This document shows positions 1 to 7,140 of a DNA stretch of 15,587 nucleotides, piece by piece. The DNA lies in NCBI GenBank assembly GCA_016926315.1, contig JAFGOU010000466.1, positions 1 to 15,587 of the forward strand, in the 5' to 3' direction. Numbering within the stretch: the first letter of the stretch is position 1; each line of letters starts with the position of its first letter. This DNA comes from Chitinispirillaceae bacterium (GTDB lineage: Bacteria; Fibrobacterota; Chitinivibrionia; Chitinivibrionales; Chitinispirillaceae). The translations under genes were made by a program, and so were the position numbers. A model generated the notes under the pieces. It saw only the letters and a list, made by a program, of their open reading frames with translations. It did not search any database and was not told where the DNA came from.

Positions 1-3000
1 AGCAGCACGTCGCTGATGTCGCCCGTGTTCCAGGTGATGCTCTGGCTCGTGCCCGCTGCCCAGACTTCGCCGCCATTGGGCGAGGTCAGGCAGGTCGGGG
101 CGACCGTCGGCGCAGTACCGTCAATCCTTATGTCCTTCGTATCGCCGAGAGATCCGGTCGTCCCCGGAGTCGGCAGTAGTACGGAGGCATCATGGTTACC
201 CGCATCCTTTATCGTGGCTCCGCTCAGGTCAAGCGACGTGCCGCTGATATAATCCAGATCCGCCGCAGCATCGCCGGCCATGACGGTATAGGTGAAGATA
301 AGGGTGTTCGTTCCCGAACCGCCCGAATAGGTCGCCTCCCGGTCCGTGGTTCCGGTTTCAAGCGTCAAAACCGGTACGCCGCCGGCGACATTCACGTTTT
401 TGCTGAAAATGACCGTTATGGTGATGGTCGCGCCAATGCCGTAGCTGCCGGAGAGTGTGGAGGCGGTCACCTCGTTGACATAGGGCGCCTCGTCACCCGG
501 AACCGTGTCGCCCAGAATCGTACCGCCTTCTACCGGGAATCCCGCATTCGACGATGCGCCGTGTATGACCATTGAGCCCGCATTTAAGCTGAATTGGAAG
601 GTGTCTGCCGCACTGATGGCATTGCTGTTCAAATTCATGGCAAACCAGTAGCCCTGTGATGCCGATGCCGCGACGCTGTCAAACCCGCCGAGCTGCCAGA
701 AGGTCGCGACCGAATCCGTGGCAACCGTTGTTTCCCAAACAAGCGAATCGATCGTCGGCTCATAGGAGCCGTTGGTGCCGTCATCCCGGGAAAGCGATAC
801 TTTGTCGATTGCCATCCGGTTGCCTTTGCTCATGCGTACCCGCATGGTGTCGAGATACACTTTCTCGACCGATGTCGCGGAAAGAGTGAAATGCATGCAC
901 AGGATCGAGTCCTCGTCGGTGATAACCGGTTTTCCGATCACGCCGTTACTGTCACCGACAGCAAGCGTCAATCCGCCCTGCATGCCCCAGGCGGTGTCGC
1001 CCATAACCATCGATCCCCCGCCGCTGACCTCAAGAGAACTCGTCTTTCCCCTGAATGTTGACAGCGACGGCGTTGCGCTGAACATAAAAGTATCGGTCGA
1101 GCTCAGGGTTGCGTTGTTCAGGTCCATGACCAGCCAGTACTCCGCGGTGTCCTTGACATCAAGGCTGTCGAGGTGCTGCACGGCTCCGCGCGCAAAGCAG
1201 ATCGATGAGTCGGCAACGGTCACCGTGGTGTCCTTGATCCAGGAATCGGTCGGCGGATTGAACGTGCCGTTGCGGTCGATATCGGCGAACAGGCGCATGT
1301 AGTTGATGGCGCCGATATTTCCTTTTGTCATTTTTGCCCTGATGGTATCGACATAGGCGCCCTCTGCCGGCGAGGTCAGCATGCGGAGGTGCATGAGCGG
1401 AATGGAATCTTTATCGGTGAAGCAGCCGCCGCCGATCGACAGGTTGGACGCTCCCGGCTCGATACGCGGATTGCCGGTAATCGAAGCCCAGTTCGAGTTC
1501 CCGCCAAGGTCGTAGGAGTTGGTGGCGGTGCCGGCGGCTCCGGTTGCCGTGCAATTACCGATAGCCGCGAAACCCGCAGTCAGGGTGCCGCCCGCTTTGA
1601 GGTTCCAGTTGGCGCCAGGCGCCAGGTTCAGGAGGTTACCGGACTGGCCCGAAAGCGTCGCGTTGCCGCCTGCCTTGATGGTGCGGCCGGCAAGGTTGAG
1701 AAGGCTCGACGATGTTCCGTTCGTTATCGTCAGGTCCCCTATGAGGGTGTCGATGTCCACATTGTTCAGGTCTAACGTTCCTGCGCTCTGCGAAAACGAT
1801 TTTGCGCGAAGCGGATTGGTTGACAGGCGCAATGTATCGCTTCCCGTATGGCTTATTGCCGGATGTTCGGTCATCGCTTGGGGAATAAAGGTCTGTGCAT
1901 TTCCGGTACTTTTACAAAAATCGAGGGTTCCCGTCCCGGCAATTATCGTTCCTGAAGATGCAAAGGAAAGCGAAATACCCGAGAACTTTACCGTACTTGA
2001 TCCAAAATCAAGCGTAGCGCCTGCGGCAAGGCTAATGCCGGCATATACCGAATCAATAAGTCCGGCAGCAAGATTCATGGTGCCGCTGGGTATCGTAAGC
2101 TGTCCGCATTTTATGCCGTTATACGCTACCGTAGTCACCCCAGTACCGCTCATGATGATTTGATTGGCAACAACAACCCCTGCGTGCGGAATAAAAGAAT
2201 GGTTTTCAGAACCGATAAATTGCAGGCTTCCAGGAGAAATGAAAAGCCCTCCACTTCGACAATCCGCATCCGCCGAGACACTGAGTATTTTATTGTTGAA
2301 GGCAAACACCCCGGAATACCCGTTAGTAAAGGTTATAGCACCAACGGTATCATTTACCATGAGCGAACAGGGCGCCGCGCCTGATGCAAACAATGCCGTG
2401 TCTTTTCCCTTTGGCACCCGCGACGGCGACCAGTTGGCCGGGTTTCCCCACTGGGCGTTAGTACCGCCGACCCAATTGATCTTTCCCGGGGGAATATCCA
2501 CCAGCGCCTGGCTCTGCTTCTGGTTCTCATAGCAGAGCTGTATCCAGTCGGGGGAACGGTCGGTTGCGGATATTTGTATTTCGTCAATAAGACCATTCCA
2601 ATACTGGCCGGTATTTCCTTTCCCAATAAAGGTGGTGTCCGATGGCACAGGGGTAATCGGTCCCGATCCGGGAGTGGATCCGGTCTGGGTCCCGTTCCGG
2701 TACAGCCTGAGCATGGACCCGTCATACGAGAATACGAGGTGGTGCCATGACGAGGTGGCGATCGTTCCGGCGTCGGTCGCGGTTTGCGTTGCACCGCTCG
2801 AAATCTGGGCGACCGGCTTGGCGGTACTGTTGACCGCCAAACGGTACGCCGGCGTTCCAGACCGGGAGCAGATGTTATTAATGGTTTCCGGGAACGATGC
2901 GCCATTTACCCATGCGGCGATGGTCATATACGCAGGATTGAGGCCGAAACCCGTTCCCAGCGTCAGGTACTGCGAGCTGCCGTTGAAACCGCGGGCGGAA

Positions 3001-4751
3001 CCGATCGGGCCGGTTGTCTGGACAGAACCGGCATTTAAGGCCGGGTTACGCCCGGTGGCGTCGTTCATTGCGCCGGAACCCGGGGAAAAATGGTAGACGC
3101 CGGAAAACCCGTTCGATTCGTTGAATACCGCGCCGCTGTTTGACCTGCCGGTCACCCCGCTCTTGCCGTAATACATCCTGAAGAACTGCGTGGAGTCGTT
3201 TCCCCTCACCGTATCAAGCTTCACCCATATTTCGGCGGTGTCCTTGTCGGATGCGCCATCCACCCACCGCTCGATGTCATAGGCCAGATGTCTGCCGTCG
3301 GACTTGGCAAACCGGATATCCGCCCCGCCGGGGAGGACATGTGGAAAATCGACGAAGGTGGATTGATTGATCCTGACCAGCACCGGAAAATTGAACACGT
3401 CGCCGGTCACGTTGGCGCCGGATGCCTTTGTGTTCAGAATGAAATCATGGTGATACGGCCAGGTCGAATAATCCTCGAGCGGAACTGCCGCCGAAAGATA
3501 GATGTCTGCGGTGTCCCTCGCCACCATCCCGAACTGAATCACGAGTTCGCCGGCGACGCTATTGACATACGCGTTATAATTGACGCCCTCGACCAGGTCC
3601 ATGGAATCGACGGCGACATGTGCCGGCGGAACGCCCGCCGTATAATTGGTGATCCTGAAGGCCGGATAAAAACGGCAGGTGTCGCCATGGGCGGGCAGTT
3701 TGAAATGAACGGTATTGGAAATGGCTGACACGACATAGGCGCCTTCGCGTTCGTTAAACCCATCACCGTTCACGTCTCCCGAGGTGGTGGTTACCGCGGT
3801 CCCGGTGACCATGGCGAGCGGTCCTATATACTGGATGCCGTTCGCGATCGAATCAACGAGCGGCGAAGCAAGGTTTTCGTGCTGAATGTCCATGTAAAAG
3901 GCCATTTCATAGGGCTTGTTGGCTGCCGGCCAGAGGGACGATTCCCTGAAAACGATCCCGCTGCTGATCGATGAGAGCTGCTGCATCATGACCGTATCGC
4001 CGGCTGATGCAAACGGGTTTGCCACCGGCCCGGTGTTATCGCGCATGGTGAGAAATGCGCACAGCAGGTCCTGGATCATTGTTGCCGAGGAGATACCGCC
4101 CCGGGCCTTGAATTTATCGCCAAAACCGATAATTCCCGCATCATGCTTTTGATAAAACCGGAACTGTATCGAATCAATCTGCTCGGTGTTGCCGTAGATA
4201 CTGTCATACCTGAACACCTGACCGGTCGGATAGACGGTCCACTGGGTCATGAGAGAACAGGATGCCGTCATATTCTGGATCTTCCTGCCGGCAAGCTTCA
4301 GGATGACGCGCGTGGCAGAGCTTTCCGGGACTGAAAATTCAGGGTCCGCGGCGGCGTGCCGGTTGGAAAATAGATTGTAGGTGGCGGTGTGGATCTGGAC
4401 ATATCCCAGGGTCCCGTCGAGCGATGATGCGGGAAGAAGGTTATTTGGCGAACCGGTGTCCGCCGCGGTAAAAGGTGACCTGCGCGAGGTCTTGAACCGG
4501 TGGATCTCCCCGTCATTTATACCGGTTGCGGAATCCATTTTCCAGCTCAGGAAAAACTGGCGTGAGTATGAATCGCCAAACGAGTCGACCGGCATGTTCC
4601 TGACCCAGAAATTGGAGGGGGTGGCGGTTGAACCCCAGTACATCCTGTTCAGGGCATCGAGCGGAATGGCGGAAATAAACAGAAGCAGAGCGCAGAGTGG
4701 AACAGCGCCGGCGCTGGACAAGCGGGTGGAAAATACTGGCAATCTCGGCAA
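1..4751 (-). CDS. Giant secreted multi-domain protein (DUF2341, LamG, Ig-like), C-terminus beyond window
   Basis: An uninterrupted minus frame of about 1,583 residues leaves the window at base 1. Residues 1-33 form a signal peptide (Arg-containing start, then AVPLCALLLFISAIPLDA). Residues ~34-430 are unrecognised except for a calcium-loop-like stretch DVNGDGFNEREG near 325-337. A DUF2341 domain lies at ~437-530 and a LamG/concanavalin-like domain at ~550-727. Next come a WGNPANWS-type start and a Gly/Thr/Asn-rich, probably beta-helical stretch at ~760-1090. Two tandem copies of one domain follow (~1109-1225 and ~1275-1389), then a SwmB/Ig-like domain (~1417-1549) and the start of a Kre9-type module (SPNGGEVW). 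Architecture suggests an exported surface or extracellular protein, perhaps binding glycans through LamG; no catalytic domain is seen. The TTG start is chosen because AAAAGGTGA lies five bases upstream. GTG at 4760 is in frame but would overlap that ribosome site. Confidence 0.85.
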   Translation of the reverse strand, partial: MPRLPVFSTRLSSAGAVPLCALLLFISAIPLDALNRMYWGSTATPSNFWVRNMPVDSFGDSYSRQFFLSWKMDSATGINDGEIHRFKTSRRSPFTAADTGSPNNLLPASSLDGTLGYVQIHTATYNLFSNRHAAADPEFSVPESSATRVILKLAGRKIQNMTASCSLMTQWTVYPTGQVFRYDSIYGNTEQIDSIQFRFYQKHDAGIIGFGDKFKARGGISSATMIQDLLCAFLTMRDNTGPVANPFASAGDTVMMQQLSSISSGIVFRESSLWPAANKPYEMAFYMDIQHENLASPLVDSIANGIQYIGPLAMVTGTAVTTTSGDVNGDGFNEREGAYVVSAISNTVHFKLPAHGDTCRFYPAFRITNYTAGVPPAHVAVDSMDLVEGVNYNAYVNSVAGELVIQFGMVARDTADIYLSAAVPLEDYSTWPYHHDFILNTKASGANVTGDVFNFPVLVRINQSTFVDFPHVLPGGADIRFAKSDGRHLAYDIERWVDGASDKDTAEIWVKLDTVRGNDSTQFFRMYYGKSGVTGRSNSGAVFNESNGFSGVYHFSPGSGAMNDATGRNPALNAGSVQTTGPIGSARGFNGSSQYLTLGTGFGLNPAYMTIAAWVNGASFPETINNICSRSGTPAYRLAVNSTAKPVAQISSGATQTATDAGTIATSSWHHLVFSYDGSMLRLYRNGTQTGSTPGSGPITPVPSDTTFIGKGNTGQYWNGLIDEIQISATDRSPDWIQLCYENQKQSQALVDIPPGKINWVGGTNAQWGNPANWSPSRVPKGKDTALFASGAAPCSLMVNDTVGAITFTNGYSGVFAFNNKILSVSADADCRSGGLFISPGSLQFIGSENHSFIPHAGVVVANQIIMSGTGVTTVAYNGIKCGQLTIPSGTMNLAAGLIDSVYAGISLAAGATLDFGSSTVKFSGISLSFASSGTIIAGTGTLDFCKSTGNAQTFIPQAMTEHPAISHTGSDTLRLSTNPLRAKSFSQSAGTLDLNNVDIDTLIGDLTITNGTSSSLLNLAGRTIKAGGNATLSGQSGNLLNLAPGANWNLKAGGTLTAGFAAIGNCTATGAAGTATNSYDLGGNSNWASITGNPRIEPGASNLSIGGGCFTDKDSIPLMHLRMLTSPAEGAYVDTIRAKMTKGNIGAINYMRLFADIDRNGTFNPPTDSWIKDTTVTVADSSICFARGAVQHLDSLDVKDTAEYWLVMDLNNATLSSTDTFMFSATPSLSTFRGKTSSLEVSGGGSMVMGDTAWGMQGGLTLAVGDSNGVIGKPVITDEDSILCMHFTLSATSVEKVYLDTMRVRMSKGNRMAIDKVSLSRDDGTNGSYEPTIDSLVWETTVATDSVATFWQLGGFDSVAASASQGYWFAMNLNSNAISAADTFQFSLNAGSMVIHGASSNAGFPVEGGTILGDTVPGDEAPYVNEVTASTLSGSYGIGATITITVIFSKNVNVAGGVPVLTLETGTTDREATYSGGSGTNTLIFTYTVMAGDAAADLDYISGTSLDLSGATIKDAGNHDASVLLPTPGTTGSLGDTKDIRIDGTAPTVAPTCLTSPNGGEVWAAGTSQSITWNTGDISDVL

Positions 4752-4807
4752 AACAGTCACCTTTTCTGGTTTTTGGCTCCCCAAACCTGCTTCCTATAAC
4801 GCCACGT

Positions 4808-4822
4808 CTTTATAGAATAAAG
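4808..4822 (-). promoter_or_regulatory. Small hairpin in the leader of the giant secreted protein gene
   Basis: CTTTAT and ATAAAG form a perfect 6-bp stem around a 3-base loop, between the predicted transcription start (~4830) and the TTG start (4751). It is AT-rich and not followed by a T run, so it is not an obvious terminator. It may shape or stabilise the ~80-base leader; function is unknown. Confidence 0.3.
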
Positions 4823-4836
4823 GGGCACGTTGTATT

Positions 4837-4865
4837 ATTGTAGCCGGAAACAGGGGAAAAGTCAA
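4837..4865 (-). promoter_or_regulatory. Sigma70-type promoter of the giant secreted protein gene
   Basis: On the minus strand TTGACT (4865-4860) and TACAAT (4842-4837) are separated by exactly 17 bases. Each box differs from consensus at one position. Transcription would start near 4830 and give a leader of about 80 bases before the TTG start. This suggests that the giant gene does not depend on readthrough from the ATPase gene upstream. Confidence 0.7.
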
Positions 4866-4867
4866 GG

Positions 4868-4887
4868 AAAAAGTTAAGCGGTTAAAC
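4868..4887 (-). terminator. Weak terminator candidate downstream of the DUF4143 ATPase
   Basis: Read on the minus strand, GTTTAA-CCGC-TTAAC forms a short imperfect stem (one bulged T) followed by TTTTT. It lies about 55 bases after the ATPase stop codon and just before the -35 box of the next promoter. The stem is weak, so this is only a candidate. Confidence 0.3.
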
Positions 4888-4942
4888 CATTTTCCTTCAG
4901 CGCGGTGTAGCAAAAAGATACCGTGAGCTCGTACCCTGAAAA

Positions 4943-6064
4943 TTATAGAAATAGCTCTTCCAGAAACCTGGCGGCGTTTCGCAGTTCAATACCGTTCTCT
5001 TTATGTTCCTGCAAAAGGGTTTTAACACATTGTATCCCTTTAAAATCGTACCTTTCACTGAAATATCGCAGGTTATCACTCACCCTTCGTTCAACGGTTT
5101 TAACTTCAATTGCTTGTATAACACGGTTGTCGTGTACAAGGCAAAAATCGACTTCACGCCCGTCCTTGGTGCGCAGATAATTGAGAGACCAGGATTCACC
5201 CTGATAATCGGTTAACCCGCAAACATGCTTCAACAGTGAAACGGCAATGCAATTTTCAAGCCTCGCCCCCGGATCACCTTTGACCATTGCTGTGTCGAAG
5301 AAATAAATCTTTGGTTCCTTCAGTAGCGAACGTGCGATGTTGTTCGTATAAGGCGTAACGCGAAAAACGATATAAAGCGATTCGAGAACCTGAATATATT
5401 TAAGCACCGTTGTCGACGATACGCCGATATCCCGCGCGATTGAAGTGAATGATACGGGCGAACCAACCCTGTTCTGAAGCATGGCAAGCACAAGCTGCAT
5501 TGCCCGCAGGTCGTGTATCGCATTTAAAGTGTGAATATCGGTACTGATGAGACCGTCAACATACTGCTGTCTCCAGCGATTGGCATCCACATCGGTTTCG
5601 GATAAAAATGGCTCGGGAAAACCGCCACGATCGATAAGCCGGTCGAGGCCATCGCGATATCCGGTAGCGGAAAGCTCTTTGATACTGAGCGGCAGGAGCC
5701 GGTGGGTAAAAAAACGACCTGCAAGGGAATCCCCGGATTGTCGCTGGAAATCCAGCCGTGCGCTTCCGGTTACGATGATCTTCAAAAGGGCGGGCTTCGT
5801 ATCATAAACGCCTTTCAGGTAATTTTTCCAATCAGGCATTTTATGAAGCTCATCGAAAATAAGAAGCTCAGTAGTATCAAGCCAGGCCTCTTCACGGATC
5901 ACCTCCCGGTCAGGGGCATGGTCGTAATTGAGATACACCGTGCGCTCGAATTGTTTTCCGATCTCACGCGTAAGCCAAGTTTTACCAACCTGCCTCGGGC
6001 CAATCAGAAAAACTATCTTTTTCGAAAGGTCGCGAACAATAGCGGTCGTTTGTGTCCGGTTCAT
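4943..6064 (-). CDS. AAA_14 / DUF4143 family ATPase
   Basis: A complete 373-residue protein of the common AAA_14-DUF4143 family, cytoplasmic and of unknown physiological role. Walker A is GPRQVGKTWL (22-31), Walker B ends in D71-E72 (LLIFDELHK), and a sensor-like TGSARLD is at 99-105. A winged-helix-like stretch follows at ~200-235. The C-terminal part holds EVDF (304-307) and IEVK (319-322), spaced like a PD-(D/E)XK nuclease core. Length is normal for the family. It is more AT-rich than its neighbours, stands alone between secreted-protein genes and has its own repeat-rich promoter region, all suggesting horizontal gain. No Shine-Dalgarno precedes the ATG, and the promoter-like boxes end only about ten bases upstream, so the mRNA may be nearly leaderless. 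Family assignment is firm; whether it acts as a nuclease, defence or addiction factor cannot be told. Confidence 0.95.
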   Translation of the reverse strand: MNRTQTTAIVRDLSKKIVFLIGPRQVGKTWLTREIGKQFERTVYLNYDHAPDREVIREEAWLDTTELLIFDELHKMPDWKNYLKGVYDTKPALLKIIVTGSARLDFQRQSGDSLAGRFFTHRLLPLSIKELSATGYRDGLDRLIDRGGFPEPFLSETDVDANRWRQQYVDGLISTDIHTLNAIHDLRAMQLVLAMLQNRVGSPVSFTSIARDIGVSSTTVLKYIQVLESLYIVFRVTPYTNNIARSLLKEPKIYFFDTAMVKGDPGARLENCIAVSLLKHVCGLTDYQGESWSLNYLRTKDGREVDFCLVHDNRVIQAIEVKTVERRVSDNLRYFSERYDFKGIQCVKTLLQEHKENGIELRNAARFLEELFL

Positions 6065-6072
6065 ATACGACT

Positions 6073-6100
6073 AAAATATATTGTGATGGATAAAAGTCAA
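6073..6100 (-). promoter_or_regulatory. Probable promoter of the DUF4143 ATPase
   Basis: Minus-strand TTGACT (6100-6095) and TATTTT (6078-6073) are 16 bases apart. The predicted start point is within a few bases of the ATG at 6064. The -35 box overlaps the innermost copy of the TGGATAAAAGTC repeat, so whatever binds the repeat would compete with RNA polymerase. Confidence 0.5.
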
Positions 6101-6130
6101 GACTATTATCCATTGCCGTGGATAAAAGTC
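6087..6130. repeat. Three-copy 12-bp repeat (TGGATAAAAGTC) upstream of the ATPase
   Basis: Two identical direct copies of TGGATAAAAGTC lie at 6087-6098 and 6119-6130. A third, inverted copy (GACTATTATCCA, 11 of 12 bases) lies between them at 6101-6112. The middle copy can pair with either flank, giving two mutually exclusive hairpins with loops of 2 and 6 bases. The cluster overlaps the ATPase -35 box and is followed by a run of nine G (6137-6145). It could be an operator or a recombination/insertion boundary. Confidence 0.8.
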
Positions 6131-6167
6131 GATTATGGGGGGGGGACAAACATCAACAGCCGTGGTC

Positions 6168-6947
6168 TTAATAACCTGGTACTACTATTCTTCCCAGCGG
6201 CTTGCCTGAAAAATATACACCCGGAGCCCTGATTGACTCACGCTTCACAGAGGCAGAAACTTTGCGTCCACGCAGATCATATATCGGTATGTAGCGTCCG
6301 GAGACTCTAGGCCATTTTCTATTAACTGTTGAATTAAGCGATTGAAGTGTGCGCTTTTTCTGTCTTTCAGTCAAGCGTGTCAGGTCGCGAAAATCGGTGG
6401 AACCGTTATCCTGGTACCACCATTCGATTTCCAGCGCCATGGGGCAGCGCTGGACTATTCCGCAGATATCAACGTCCCATATGATCCGCCTGATTATTCT
6501 AAAAAGGGCGATTCGTCCCTGATTTGTCTGGATGAGATACAAACCGCCGGTATCGGGCACCCTGAACGTTGCCGTGTTTACCGGTAACTCGGAAATCCTG
6601 TTAAAAAGCGTGGTGTCCGAAAGCGGCAACGAATCAAGAGCGATAAGATCCTTGAACGGTACATTGCATTTGTTCGTTGGAAAAAAAGTCAGGCAGCCGT
6701 TACCATCACAATTGCACCAGAGCAGTCCCTGCGGACTCAGGGCAAAATCGGCGTTGAATAAAGGGTCATGCATGGAGCCGGGAAGGTACGGGCTTGGACG
6801 TCCGAAGATGTAACCGGTAACCCGGACCAGACCGCTGTCCAGGTCAATGCCCTGCTCCCGGTGCAACATATCAATCCGGCCATAGCGGACCTCGGCAAAG
6901 GAAAGGGTACCCGCCAGGCAAAAGAGAATCGCTGTTTGTATCTTCAT
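6168..6947 (-). CDS. Small secreted protein of unknown function with sorting-domain-like C-terminus
   Basis: A 259-residue protein I do not recognise as a family. Residues 1-18 form a signal peptide (KIQTAILFCLAGTLSFA, cleavage before EVRYG). The middle part holds a cysteine-rich patch (WCNCDGNGC and a further NKC) and later DVDICGIVQRC, so disulfides or metal binding are possible. The last ~40 residues (IYDLRGRKV ... APGVYF ... GRIVV) resemble the end of a FlgD-Ig/type IX-like sorting domain, but shorter than in the VIT-VWA protein upstream. AAGGAG lies nine bases before the ATG (6957-6962), a good ribosome site. It is 193 bases downstream of the VIT-VWA gene in the same direction, so both products may use the same export route. 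This is inferred, not shown. Confidence 0.75.
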   Translation of the reverse strand: MKIQTAILFCLAGTLSFAEVRYGRIDMLHREQGIDLDSGLVRVTGYIFGRPSPYLPGSMHDPLFNADFALSPQGLLWCNCDGNGCLTFFPTNKCNVPFKDLIALDSLPLSDTTLFNRISELPVNTATFRVPDTGGLYLIQTNQGRIALFRIIRRIIWDVDICGIVQRCPMALEIEWWYQDNGSTDFRDLTRLTERQKKRTLQSLNSTVNRKWPRVSGRYIPIYDLRGRKVSASVKRESIRAPGVYFSGKPLGRIVVPGY

Positions 6948-7042
6948 CTACCTGTGCTCCTTGATCATAATGTAACAACCATCGGGTCATTTTGCTATCG
7001 GGTGGCAAAAAACGTTTCCGCGTAAAGAACGACTGTGTCGTA

Positions 7043-7096
7043 CCCCCCCTTCCCCCCTCCCTCCAGCTACGGAAGAGAGGGGATTTCAGGGAGCCT
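7043..7096. other. C-rich intergenic stretch, possible dispersed repeat
   Basis: The 193 bases between the VIT-VWA gene and the small secreted-protein gene include long C runs (7043-7049 and 7052-7056) and a mixed purine half with AGAGAGGGG. The composition is unlike the flanking coding DNA and resembles the C/G-run intergenic repeats seen in many genomes. With one copy in the window its repeat nature cannot be shown. Confidence 0.3.
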
Positions 7097-7109
7097 TCTA
7101 TGAGAGGGT

Positions 7110-7127
7110 CGCCCCTGGAACAGGGCG
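7110..7127 (-). terminator. GC-rich hairpin just downstream of the VIT-VWA gene
   Basis: CGCCCCTG / CAGGGCG pair around a GAA loop with one bulged C, starting 14 bases beyond the VIT-VWA stop codon. No T run follows on the minus strand, so it is not a classical intrinsic terminator. It could be a 3'-end stabiliser or a factor-dependent stop. Confidence 0.35.
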
Positions 7128-7140
7128 GCCAGTGTATCCT

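Noticed and set aside
1389..2163. Long plus-strand open frames (for example 1519-2163) opposite the giant gene
   Set aside because: They lie antisense to a continuous minus frame with signal peptide and recognisable domains, and their translations show no family features.
2354..2905. 183-residue minus-strand frame within the giant gene
   Set aside because: It is in a different minus frame from the LamG-coding frame, which reads through without a break; the product is Arg/Pro-rich and featureless.
4173..4400. A break between two genes within the minus frame of the giant protein
   Set aside because: The same frame was checked at several points from 4751 to 1 and stays open, so one gene explains it.
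6137..6145. Run of nine G as a phase-variation tract
   Set aside because: It lies in the gap between genes, outside the promoter boxes and any coding frame, so slippage has no clear effect; noted only as a length-variable site.
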